Assembly (NCBI GenBank): GCA_029259815.1
Contig: JAJDEJ010000331.1
Coordinates: 1 to 34,603 of the forward strand
Origin: Planctomycetaceae bacterium
GTDB taxonomy: Bacteria > Planctomycetota > Planctomycetia > Planctomycetales > Planctomycetaceae
Reading direction: 5' to 3'
DNA length: 34,603 nucleotides
Each line of letters starts with the position of its first letter. The stretch's first letter is position 1. The notes beneath the pieces are model-generated. The model worked only from the letters and a program-made list of their open reading frames with translations, was not told the origin of the DNA and did not search any database. This document shows, one piece after another, positions 25,644 to 34,190 of this stretch. A program made the position numbers and the translations under genes.

Positions 25644-25665
25644 TCGGGTCTCCTGAATTCAATGG

Positions 25666-26145
25666 CTATTGATTGCACCACTGACGAGCCGAGGGCATCA
25701 GTAGGCTGCTGATGATTGCAACGAAGAGTCCTGCCGGAATCAAGGCGATCTGTGTCATCATTGACAGCATGAAAATCCATCCCTCCTCTGCGTTGGGTTG
25801 CTCCGCGGGCATCAGGATCATTCCTGCCATCATGAGAAAGAGAATGGCCATTCCCCCCGACAAGATGATGCTTGTCCATCGCGCCAACGACTTTCGGTGA
25901 GATAACCCAAGAATCAAGACAGTCTCCATGCTCAAGGGGATCAAGGTCCAGAGTTGCTTTGTACTCCAGGGGTCGGGTCCAAGAGATATCAGACTCGGGA
26001 GTGTACCCAACAGGATAACGACCAGACAGCCGGACGCGATCGAGACCGCTGCGGGCATCGACTCCAGCTCATCGGACGTATCCACCTGAGCATCCTCAAC
26101 CTCGAACTTCGTCCCACACGACGGACATGACGCTTCGACTGTCAT
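25666..26145 (-). CDS. Zinc-ribbon membrane protein of unknown function
   Basis: This is a 159-residue protein. The N-terminus has a half zinc ribbon, CPSCGTKFEV (residues 7-16), of the kind that opens many planctomycete membrane proteins. After an acidic linker come about four membrane segments: AAVSIASGCLVVILLGTLPS, LWTLIPLSMETVLILGL, SIILSGGMAILFLMMAGMIL and MTQIALIPAGLFVAIISSLL. No enzyme motif is seen. It lies directly upstream of the PVC cytochrome gene (22-bp gap) and may be in the same transcript, but a functional link is only suggested by position. Confidence 0.7.
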   Translation of the reverse strand: MTVEASCPSCGTKFEVEDAQVDTSDELESMPAAVSIASGCLVVILLGTLPSLISLGPDPWSTKQLWTLIPLSMETVLILGLSHRKSLARWTSIILSGGMAILFLMMAGMILMPAEQPNAEEGWIFMLSMMTQIALIPAGLFVAIISSLLMPSARQWCNQ

Positions 26146-26469
26146 TTACCGGAACTTTCAGGAGGTCAGTATTAGAGAATCCCAAGGTGTTTACAGTAAC
26201 AATTCCTGCTCGACAGGTCCTCTCTCGCACTCCTTCTCGACTGAATATCCGTCACAGACGGACTCTTCGTAGCGACCGGTGAGACTCGGACAACGGGGGC
26301 GATGGTGTCAGTCGCTGCATCGCGGGCAATCGGCGGTTGATTCGGTGTGATCGGAGGGTTCGGAGAGAGTCGCATCTTCGGCATCATACGACTCGCCGAT
26401 AGTCTGACTACGAACGGACTCATCCGCGCGGATCGTTGCGCGGTTCCTTCAGCCCTCAAGGATGAGGCG
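26146..26469. other. Divergent intergenic region
   Basis: No gene is supported in these 324 bases between the zinc-ribbon protein and the TolC-type gene. An in-frame extension of the latter back to 26347 exists but has no family resemblance. Promoters for both genes are expected here; none is clear enough to place. Confidence 0.4.
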
Positions 26470-28125
26470 ATGGTCGCTCGCGCCACACTGATTGCGCTGA
26501 CTCTCTCTGCTCTCGTGAGCAGCGGATGCCAAACCGACTCTGGCAGTCGCTGGCCACTGACTGCGAAGCAGCAACCGTCTGTCGAGTCAGTCCCAGTGAT
26601 GGCTGTCGACGCTGCGATCACTCCCGAAGCGACCGCAGATGCTGACGAAGCACTCGATCAGGAAGAAACTGAAACTCGGTTGGTCGCGTTCGAGTCGGAG
26701 GAATCTCTCGAACTGGATGACGAACCATTCCTCGCCCCGGACGCCCACCGCGGAGAGGGCGAACCAATCTTCGAGGAGACACTTCTCGATCCCGCACCGC
26801 ATGGGTTGGAGGAAGACCGCTACTCCATCGACCTGCCGACCGTGTTGAGACTGGCAGGAGCCGAGAACTGGGGCGTCAAGCTCGCCTACGAACGCATCTG
26901 TGAAGCACAGGCCAATCTGGACACAGCCGAGGTGATGTGGCTGCCGTCACTCAACCTCGGCATTGGGTACACCAAGCATGATGGGCAGATTCAAGACACC
27001 AGCGGACGGATCATTGATGTCAGCCGTAACTCGTTGTTCGTCGGCGGCGGTGCGGTGACGGCCAACGCGCCGACCGCTGGCGGCTCCGGCGGACCGGCGA
27101 GACTGTTCGTCGATCTTTCGCTCGCTGATGCCATCTTCCAACCGCTGGCCCGAAGGCAGGACGTCAACGCGGCTTTTTCATCGCATGCCCGTGTGTTCAA
27201 CGACACCCAACTCGCCGCCTCGCTGGCGTACTACGATCTCGTCGCGGCCCAAGGCATGCTGGCGATCACCGTCGAGAACCTGACCGACGCTCGTCAACTC
27301 GAGGAGATCACGGCGGCCTTCGTGGCTGCCGGCAAGGCGTCGGAGGCGGAGGTCAAACGCGTGCAGGTCATCGTCGCGAACCGACGGCAGGAGATCGTGG
27401 ACGCCGAGTTGGCCGTCCGCAGTTCGTCCGCTCGACTGGCACGTATCATCCGTCTCGACCCGCTCGACTTCGGCATGTGTGCCCTGCTCCAAAGCGTCGA
27501 GACCCATGTCGTCCCGGTCGACCTCATTCCCTGTGCGTGTCCACTGGACGTACTGATCTCACAAGGTCGCAGCTCCCGAGCCGAGGTTGCCGAGGAGTAC
27601 GCGCGTGTGCAGTCGCGGGGCTATATCGTCGAACAGGAGTTCTGGCGACCGTGGATTCCCAACGTGCATGTTGGAGTCTCAGCGGGTGGGTTCGGAGGCG
27701 GCGTGGGGAGCGATCTTGACGGACTCAATGGCCGCTCGGACGTGGACGCCCTGCTCATCTGGCAGGTGCAAAACCTCGGCCTCGGCACGGCAGCCGCCCG
27801 ACGCAGGACCGAAAGCCAGCACCGACAGGCCCTGCTGCGAAGTCATCAAGTGCAGGACATCATCGCCGCCGAGGTCAAGCTCGCCTGGAGCGAGGTCGAC
27901 GCGGGACATCAGCAGATCGCGATCACCCAAGAGACACTCGCCACAGCCGGTGAAGTCTACGACAGTAGTATCGACCGCATTCGTGGGTTAGAGGGCTTGC
28001 CGATTGAAGCCATCCAAGCCCTCGACGCCGTCGCACAGGCACGATTGAACAACCTCACCGCCGTCATCCGCTACAACCGGGGACAGCTCAAGTTGCTGCG
28101 TGCGATCGGCCAGCCGCTTGAGTAG
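26470..28125 (+). CDS. TolC-type outer-membrane efflux lipoprotein
   Basis: This 551-residue protein has a lipoprotein signal, RATLIALTLSALVSSGC, with Cys at residue 20. An acidic linker of about 100 residues follows. The two channel-forming helical repeats come next: IDLPTVLRLAGAENWGVKLAYERICEAQANLDTAEVMWLPSL and later AARRRTESQHRQALLRSHQVQDIIAAEVKLAWSEV. It ends at LKLLRAIGQPLE with stop TAG. It would form the outer-membrane exit of the RND pump encoded convergently at 28211-33313. The ATG at 26470 has AAGGATGAGG upstream; the longer frame from 26347 is less likely. Confidence 0.9.
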   Translation: MVARATLIALTLSALVSSGCQTDSGSRWPLTAKQQPSVESVPVMAVDAAITPEATADADEALDQEETETRLVAFESEESLELDDEPFLAPDAHRGEGEPIFEETLLDPAPHGLEEDRYSIDLPTVLRLAGAENWGVKLAYERICEAQANLDTAEVMWLPSLNLGIGYTKHDGQIQDTSGRIIDVSRNSLFVGGGAVTANAPTAGGSGGPARLFVDLSLADAIFQPLARRQDVNAAFSSHARVFNDTQLAASLAYYDLVAAQGMLAITVENLTDARQLEEITAAFVAAGKASEAEVKRVQVIVANRRQEIVDAELAVRSSSARLARIIRLDPLDFGMCALLQSVETHVVPVDLIPCACPLDVLISQGRSSRAEVAEEYARVQSRGYIVEQEFWRPWIPNVHVGVSAGGFGGGVGSDLDGLNGRSDVDALLIWQVQNLGLGTAAARRRTESQHRQALLRSHQVQDIIAAEVKLAWSEVDAGHQQIAITQETLATAGEVYDSSIDRIRGLEGLPIEAIQALDAVAQARLNNLTAVIRYNRGQLKLLRAIGQPLE

Positions 28126-28127
28126 GT

Positions 28128-28201
28128 AATGGAGAATAGAGAATGGCGAATAGGGAATAGTGGCCGACGGTAACTCGATTCTCCATTCACAATTCTCCAT
28201 T
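28128..28201. repeat. Inverted repeat between convergent efflux genes
   Basis: Arms of 19 bp (AATGGAGAATAGAGAATGG at 28128-28146, and its complement with three mismatches at 28183-28201) lie between the TolC-type and adaptor genes. Similar AATGGAGAAT repeats are dispersed in many bacteria; it may also end transcription. Confidence 0.7.
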
Positions 28202-28210
28202 CCCACTTGC

Positions 28211-29773
28211 TCAGTATTCATCCAACCCACCAGTGAGCACGCTCTCGCCAATCTCAACACCACTACTGATGCCCACGCTGATGGCGTCGTTGAAGGCGAC
28301 TACAACGTCTCGTCGTTCGGACTGTTCTCCCTCCTTCACAACGACGTAGGTCACGCCGTGCTCATCGGTCGCGATGGCATTCGTGGGGATGACCGCGATC
28401 GGACTGTCCTCTCTCCATTTCTGGCGAACGATGGTCAGCGTGCCGAACAGGCCCGGTTTGAGATTGATCTGTTCGCCCGTTCGCTCGTCGGTGACCGGGT
28501 TCTCCAGTTCGACCTCGATCCGCATCGTGCGCGACTTCTCGTCGAGAGCACCGGCGGAGCGAGTCACGGTGCCGACGAATGAGCGACCCGGCAGGCCGCC
28601 GATGCTGTGCAGCCGTGCCTCCATCCCCGGATCGACGTAGGCGACCTTGTTGTTTGGTACCCCTACGACGACCCGTACACGATCGGTGCGAGTGACTTCG
28701 AACAGCGGCATGGCGGCCGAGTTGCGTTCGGCGGGGAGAACGAACGTGCCGTGATCGATGTTTCGCTCTGTCACCACACCTGCAAACGGAGCGGTGATCT
28801 TGCAGTAGTCCATCATGGTCGTTGAACGAGCGAGTATCGCCTTCGCCAGTTCGACGTGAGCCAGTGCATGATCACGGTCCGCTTCCGCTTTCTTGATTTT
28901 GGCTGTTGAAGCCTCGATCTGCTTTTGAGCTGCGGTGACGTCCGCATCGAGACTGGCCAGTGCCGCCTTCGCTGCCTCGACGGCGAACTTCGTTTCATCG
29001 ACGGAGTCCTGACCGATGGTGCCTCGGTTCGCGAGGGTGGAGACGCGTTGAAACTTCGTTTTGTTCAGGCTGACCATCGCCTGCTTTTCCTCACGTCGCG
29101 CCTCGACCTGCTTCAACTCGGCCTCACGTTGCAGCCGCTCGGCGTGCGCCTCTGCAATCGCCGCTTCGGCTTGTGCGACCGCACTCGATGCCTGATTGAT
29201 CGACGCCCGTTTTTCGGTCATCTCATCCATCATCTCCGGCACGTCAAGGACAGCGAGCAAGGCCCCCTCCTCAACTCGCGTGCCAAGATCGATCACGTCG
29301 TCGTCCACCTTGCCGATCTCTGTGATGTACCCGCCGAGTTTGGCATAGATCTCCGTACTCTCATAACCCCGCACCGATGCGCCCGGCAGATCGACCGTGT
29401 CCTCGTAAGCGCGTCCTTCGACGACGGCAGTTGACGGCTCATCAACTGCCGATGCAGCGGGGTCAGCAGCCGCTGCGGGTGGTGCTGGCGGTTGCTCACA
29501 GCCGGTGAACACGAGCGATATGAGTGAGAGTGTCAATGTCAGGAACAACGACTTGGGAGGGCGACACTCCCGCGGAGCCGCAGGCGAACATGGGACGGCT
29601 TGCCACCCTGAGGGGAGTGCGGAGATGCAGCGCCGCAGGGAGCAGTTCGTGATCGATGGGCATAAACTCTCACGGCGCGGCTCGGCAGGAGCCTCGTCCT
29701 CCCATGAGAACATCTTGCATGCAGACACGCGGTGTCCGAATCCTTGACTCAATGTTCTTGGTCGTCGAAGCAT
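28211..29773 (-). CDS. RND efflux periplasmic adaptor (MFP) lipoprotein
   Basis: This is a reading frame of 520 residues. A lipoprotein signal, KSLFLTLTLSLISLVFTGC, is at about 73-91, so the mature protein is about 430 residues. It has the HlyD/AcrA plan: first lipoyl half (ASVRGYESTEIYAKLGGYITEIGKVDDDV), long coiled coil with many Ala/Glu/Lys, second half (ITAPFAGVVTERNIDHGTF), then a barrel domain (VRVVVGVPNNKVAYVDPGMEARLH). It links the RND permease, encoded 51 bp upstream, to TolC. The first 72 residues (with EDEAPAEPRRES) come from a dispersed repeat and are unusual before a signal. The true start is therefore uncertain and may be a TTG or other codon near 29550. Confidence 0.85.
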   Translation of the reverse strand: MLRRPRTLSQGFGHRVSACKMFSWEDEAPAEPRRESLCPSITNCSLRRCISALPSGWQAVPCSPAAPRECRPPKSLFLTLTLSLISLVFTGCEQPPAPPAAAADPAASAVDEPSTAVVEGRAYEDTVDLPGASVRGYESTEIYAKLGGYITEIGKVDDDVIDLGTRVEEGALLAVLDVPEMMDEMTEKRASINQASSAVAQAEAAIAEAHAERLQREAELKQVEARREEKQAMVSLNKTKFQRVSTLANRGTIGQDSVDETKFAVEAAKAALASLDADVTAAQKQIEASTAKIKKAEADRDHALAHVELAKAILARSTTMMDYCKITAPFAGVVTERNIDHGTFVLPAERNSAAMPLFEVTRTDRVRVVVGVPNNKVAYVDPGMEARLHSIGGLPGRSFVGTVTRSAGALDEKSRTMRIEVELENPVTDERTGEQINLKPGLFGTLTIVRQKWREDSPIAVIPTNAIATDEHGVTYVVVKEGEQSERRDVVVAFNDAISVGISSGVEIGESVLTGGLDEY

Positions 29774-29824
29774 GACAAACTCTCAGGCGTAAGGTTCAAT
29801 TGAGGCGTCACGTGCCATCGTAGT

Positions 29825-32800
29825 TCAAGCGGTTGCTGCGGCATCTGCCCACGCGGCTTGTTCGTCAAACGCTTTGGGTTGGCGTTTGACCATGACGTAC
29901 AAACAAGGCACGACGAATTTCGGCAGCAGGGTTGCGGCGATGACGGCTCCCACGATTGTCCGCGCCAGTGGTTCGTCGGCTTCACCGCCGGCGAAGCCGA
30001 TCGCCATCGGCAGCAGAGCGAGGATCGTCGTCACCGATGTCATCAGAATGGGACGGAAGCGAACGACGGCCGCGTCGACGATCGCCTCCTGCACGGTCGC
30101 TCCCTCCAACAGGCGATGATTGGCGAAGTCGAGCAGCACAATTGTGTACTCGACCACGATGCCGATCATCATGATGATGCCCATGAACGACTGAATGTTG
30201 AGTCGTGTGTCCGTCAGCAACAGCACACCGGCGACGCCCACGAAGCCGAGCGGCACGGTCGTCAGTACGATGAAGGGATCGAGAAAGGATCGGAACTGGC
30301 CGACCATCACGAGGTACACAAGCGTGGTCGCCAGTACGAGGCCCAGGGCAAAGTCGACGAACGAGTCGCGCATCGAGCGGATCTCGCCCTGCATTTCGAT
30401 GGTGAAGCCCTTGTAACCTTCGCCGCCGATGGCGTACCGCGTGGGTGCGTTCAAACCGATGTTTGTGAGCGTCTTCTGCATCCATTCCGGGTAGCGGGCC
30501 GCTGCACTGCGTGAGTCTTTGAGCGGTGTGAGTTTCAGGGGATGCGACGGGTCGGTGAGGGTGCGTTCGATTTGCGAGACGACACTGCCGAGGTCGTACC
30601 CCTGCTCGACGTTGGCGAACACGTCCGTCACGCGGGTGATATTGCGATGATTGATGACCGACGGCCCGGTGACGTTCGTGATGATGTCCGCCACGTCGTC
30701 GAGATACACGATCGAACTCCCCTCAGCGGCTCCCTTCACCGGAATGTAACGCAGCGTGTCGAGCGAGTTGATGTTGTGCTCGTAGTATTGTGTGCCGAGG
30801 AAGTAATGGTTGCCGTTCTTGGGGTCGATCCAGAAGGCGGGGTCGAAGTTGATCGAGGAGTTGGTCGAACTCACGAGACACTTCATCACCTCTTCCGGCG
30901 TGACACCTCGATCAAGGGCAGCGACGCGGTCGATCTCGACGCGGATCATGGGATAGTCGATCCGCTGGGCAACTCGCACGTCGGTGGCACCGGGGACGGC
31001 TGCGACAGAAGCGATCAGTTTGTCCGCGATGTCGTGGGCCGTCTTGAGGTTGTAGCCGGTGATTTGGAGGTGGATCGGTGCCGGCTCGCCCATGTTGAGG
31101 GCGGCGGTGAGGATGCCGCCCGTGTCGAAGGCGAACTCGACATCGGGGAACTCGCCGTTCAAACGTTCCCGGAGGATGCCGACGTAATCGAACACGCTCT
31201 TACCCGTGTCCTTGTCGCCCAATTGACAAAGCACGAACGCGTCCATCGGACCCGTGTTGGGCGTGTACGCTGCGGGCCAGTCCATGAGGACGCCGATGTT
31301 GGAGATGAGCATCTGACAGTTCGACGCAGCCTTCGCCTCCGCCACTTCGTCCGCAGTCAGTGTGCGGTCCTCGCCGTTCGCGAACTTGGCCTTCGTGACC
31401 GGGTATACCGATTGGGCCGTCGGGTTGTCCGGAGCCGGATCGCCCAGTTCGTCGACGATCGCGTTCTCGACCTTCTCGATGATGTCGTTCGACACCGACA
31501 ACCGTGTGCCCGAGGGGGCACGCACGAGGATCGTAAACTGGCCAGAGTCGACTGGCGGGAACAACTCACGCCCCGTGCGACTCGTCACCCAGAGTGCCCC
31601 AATGAACAGCGCGACCGAGATGAGCAACACAAGCCATCGCAGCCGCAGCGCTCCGAGCAACAACATGCGGTACCCACTCACCAGCCAACCCTGCGCCTCG
31701 GCCGACTGTCGAGACAAATCCGTCGGTGATGTCGGTATTTTCTCATCCGCACCATCCATCGCTTGCGGCTTAGCACCACCTTCGACGTCCGAGTCCTTCC
31801 CGCCCATCAACTTCGCCGCCGCCACCGGCACAAAAAAGATCGCGATCAGATACGACGCGATCACCGCGAACAACACCGACATCGCCAGGGGCGTGAACAG
31901 GAACTTCGCGAGTCCAGACAGAAACAGAATCGGAAAAAACACGACGATGAACGTCGCGGTCGACACAAACAGCGGCACCGCAACTTCAATCGTGCCGTCA
32001 TACGCTGCTTTGAGATGCCCCTTGTTCATCCGCAGATGCCGCTCGACGTTGTCCAGCACCACGATCGCCTGATCGATGAGGATGCCCACCGCGAGTGCGA
32101 GTCCGCCGAGCGTCATCGCGTTGATCGTGTTGCCGGTGAAGTACAAGCCGATCAACGACGTGAGGATCGAGATGGGGATCGCGAGTACGATCACGAGAGT
32201 CGCACTGAAGTCACGCAGGAACAGCAGCACCACCAGCCCGGCGAACGCCGCTCCCAACAGTCCGGCGATCCAGAGTGCGTCGACACTCTCCCGCACCTTC
32301 ACCGATTGGTCCATCACGACTTCGAGCGAGAGGTTGACCATCTTGGGGTCGTCAGTGCCGTCGGGGCGGCGTTTCTCTTCCTTCAGCCGTTCGAGGATCT
32401 CGCCCAGTTTGTCGTGAATACGGTCGACGATTTCGATCGTGTTCGAGCCGGGTTGTCGATACACGGGGACATACACCAATGGTCGACCGTTGACGCGGAC
32501 GATGTTGGATTGAATCTGCCGTGTGTCCTGCACTTCGCCCACGTCACGAAACAGCACCGGCTGTCCGTCCGGTCCCATCTTGACGGGAGCGTCATTCAGC
32601 CGTGCGACCTTGTCCGGGATCGCGTTCGTGTAGATGTAGAATTCTTTGTCTTGAATCCGTGCACTCCCGGCGGGGATAAGAACGTTCTGCTTTCGTAACG
32701 CTTTGTGGACCTCCATGATCGACAGGTTGTGTGCGACCAGTTTGTCCGGGTCGACGTAAGCGAGGATGCGACGCAGCGTGCCGCCGTTGACTGCCGGCGC

Positions 32801-33313
32801 AATGACGCCGTTGATCGATTGTAAATTGTTGCGGAGGTTCTTGTAAGCGACGTCGTACAGTTCAGCATCGGTCATGTCCGGGTTCGAGACACTCACGAGG
32901 CACAACGGCACGCTCGCAGTCGGGTCGAAGGGCATGACCATCGGCGGAATCGTGCCGGGCGGCAGATAGAACATGTCGCTCATCGCATACATGCTCACCT
33001 GCGACAACGCTTCCGCTTGCGACACGTGCGGATGGAAGAAGTCCTTGACGACGCACACGCCCTGCATCGCCTTCGCCTCCTGATGCTCGATGCCGGACGA
33101 CTGCCCGGTCCAGCGTTGCAGGCGGCTCATGATGTCCTGCTCCATCACCTCCGGCGGCATGCCCGGATAAAAGCAGACGATCTGTGCAGCGGACGTCTTG
33201 AACGTGGGCAGCAGGTCAGCCGGTATCCGCAGCAGACTGATGCCCCCCACGACGGCGACCATCAGCACAATCACAATGACCAGATAAGGATTCTTGAGCG
33301 CAGCACGAATCAT
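29825..33313 (-). CDS. RND-type efflux permease
   Basis: This 1162-residue inner-membrane pump has the AcrB/CusA plan: one N-terminal membrane segment (NPYLVIVIVLMVAVVGGISLL), a large periplasmic porter part, a membrane block, then the same again. TM4 reads LALAVGILIDQAIVVLDN, so the usual Asp-Asp pair is Asp414-Gln415. TM10 reads GIVVEYTIVLLDF with Glu1055 where AcrB has its key Lys. That Asp/Glu pattern is closer to heavy-metal pumps such as CusA, while RFRPILMTS in TM11 resembles AcrB. The substrate cannot be read. It is the first gene of an operon with the adaptor; the TolC-type gene converges. The start at 33313 has only a weak ribosome binding site. Confidence 0.92.
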   Translation of the reverse strand: MIRAALKNPYLVIVIVLMVAVVGGISLLRIPADLLPTFKTSAAQIVCFYPGMPPEVMEQDIMSRLQRWTGQSSGIEHQEAKAMQGVCVVKDFFHPHVSQAEALSQVSMYAMSDMFYLPPGTIPPMVMPFDPTASVPLCLVSVSNPDMTDAELYDVAYKNLRNNLQSINGVIAPAVNGGTLRRILAYVDPDKLVAHNLSIMEVHKALRKQNVLIPAGSARIQDKEFYIYTNAIPDKVARLNDAPVKMGPDGQPVLFRDVGEVQDTRQIQSNIVRVNGRPLVYVPVYRQPGSNTIEIVDRIHDKLGEILERLKEEKRRPDGTDDPKMVNLSLEVVMDQSVKVRESVDALWIAGLLGAAFAGLVVLLFLRDFSATLVIVLAIPISILTSLIGLYFTGNTINAMTLGGLALAVGILIDQAIVVLDNVERHLRMNKGHLKAAYDGTIEVAVPLFVSTATFIVVFFPILFLSGLAKFLFTPLAMSVLFAVIASYLIAIFFVPVAAAKLMGGKDSDVEGGAKPQAMDGADEKIPTSPTDLSRQSAEAQGWLVSGYRMLLLGALRLRWLVLLISVALFIGALWVTSRTGRELFPPVDSGQFTILVRAPSGTRLSVSNDIIEKVENAIVDELGDPAPDNPTAQSVYPVTKAKFANGEDRTLTADEVAEAKAASNCQMLISNIGVLMDWPAAYTPNTGPMDAFVLCQLGDKDTGKSVFDYVGILRERLNGEFPDVEFAFDTGGILTAALNMGEPAPIHLQITGYNLKTAHDIADKLIASVAAVPGATDVRVAQRIDYPMIRVEIDRVAALDRGVTPEEVMKCLVSSTNSSINFDPAFWIDPKNGNHYFLGTQYYEHNINSLDTLRYIPVKGAAEGSSIVYLDDVADIITNVTGPSVINHRNITRVTDVFANVEQGYDLGSVVSQIERTLTDPSHPLKLTPLKDSRSAAARYPEWMQKTLTNIGLNAPTRYAIGGEGYKGFTIEMQGEIRSMRDSFVDFALGLVLATTLVYLVMVGQFRSFLDPFIVLTTVPLGFVGVAGVLLLTDTRLNIQSFMGIIMMIGIVVEYTIVLLDFANHRLLEGATVQEAIVDAAVVRFRPILMTSVTTILALLPMAIGFAGGEADEPLARTIVGAVIAATLLPKFVVPCLYVMVKRQPKAFDEQAAWADAAATA

Positions 33314-33432
33314 GAAGCCACAGTGAGGTTAAGGGGGGCGACAGGCAGAGGTGTCGCGGATTGTCACGGATACTGTATCCAGCGACAACCGCAAGACGGA
33401 AATCGGTTGCTGGGAGGTGATTCCGGCTCGCA

Positions 33433-33471
33433 TTCACCGCGGAGTCGCAGAGACGCGGAGGACGCGCGGAG
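33433..33471 (+). repeat. Left inverted repeat flanking the Uma2 gene
   Basis: TTCACCGCGGAGTCGCAGAG followed by ACGCGGAGGACGCGCGGAG. The same sequence, less 3 bp, lies inverted at 34149-34184. The region 33314-33432 shows no gene. Confidence 0.85.
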
Positions 33472-33486
33472 TCAAGGCACATTCAC

Positions 33487-34059
33487 TCAAGAAGATGGGG
33501 ATGGGGAGCCGGTCTTGCGGCGGAACAGGTCGCTGAGCGTCAGCGAGAATCCGGGTAACCGCTCGCCTCCCTCGAACACATCTTGCTCTCCCTTGATGTC
33601 AGCATCGGTTGGTGACGTGTACCGATAGACCTGCTGCTCATCCGTGAAGACGACCCACACCTCTTCGACACCATGCTCTAAGTATTCGATTACCTTGGAG
33701 TGTACCTCGGAGAACGTGTCATGCGTGCTGGTGACTTCGACAGCGATCGTGGGGACGACCTCCCAGTCGCCCGATTCGGGGACTTCACGATCAAGTGCCC
33801 AGCGATCTTCAGTGACGACGGCAACGTCAGGTCGGCGTCTGAGATCGCTCTCGCTGTCCAAGATGAACAGACCGTGGACCGTGACCCAGCCGATTGGATG
33901 GTCATCCACATGTTGGATCAGTGCTCGCCCAAGACGTCCGGCGATGATGGCTGCGTACACTCCCTTGGACAGTCGTTTAATGAGTTCTCCATCAACGATT
34001 TCGTACAGCGAGTCGTCGTCAATGTTTCGCGATCTCTTCGTCGACATGCGGCTTGTCAT
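33487..34059 (-). CDS. Uma2 (DUF820) family PD-(D/E)XK nuclease-like protein
   Basis: This 190-residue protein has the Uma2 pattern: YEIVDGELIKR at the start, RRPDVAVVTEDRW with the first acidic residue, and TIAVEVTSTHDTFSEVHSKVIEYLEHGVEEVWVVF with Glu and Lys of the PD-(D/E)XK site. The C-terminal beta region has QQVYRYTS and LPGFSLTLSDLF. The family is widespread in planctomycetes and cyanobacteria, and its biological role is not established. The ATG at 34059 has AGAGG 7 nt upstream; the longer frame to 34452 lies inside nadB and is not real. It is bracketed by inverted repeats (33433-33471 and 34149-34184). Confidence 0.88.
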   Translation of the reverse strand: MTSRMSTKRSRNIDDDSLYEIVDGELIKRLSKGVYAAIIAGRLGRALIQHVDDHPIGWVTVHGLFILDSESDLRRRPDVAVVTEDRWALDREVPESGDWEVVPTIAVEVTSTHDTFSEVHSKVIEYLEHGVEEVWVVFTDEQQVYRYTSPTDADIKGEQDVFEGGERLPGFSLTLSDLFRRKTGSPSPSS

Positions 34060-34148
34060 TTCAAACCTCTTGGATGAGGGGCGAATCTCGACAAACATCC
34101 ACAGTCTGTCAGAGAGCCTCCAACTGTCCTTTCGATTTCTGATATGCC

Positions 34149-34184
34149 CTCCGCGCGTCCTCCGCTCTGCGACTCCGCGGTGAA
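34149..34184 (-). repeat. Right inverted repeat flanking the Uma2 gene
   Basis: This is the reverse complement of 33433-33471 except for a 3-bp deletion. It lies between the Uma2 start and the nadB stop. No target duplication is seen next to the arms. Confidence 0.85.
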
Positions 34185-34190
34185 AACAAC

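Noticed and set aside
26172-26621. 149-codon reverse frame before the second TolC-type gene
   Set aside because: Overlaps the lipoprotein signal region of that gene and shows no family pattern or ribosome site.
30542-32698. Several long plus frames over the RND permease
   Set aside because: Arg/Asp/Val-rich shadows of a high-GC membrane protein gene.
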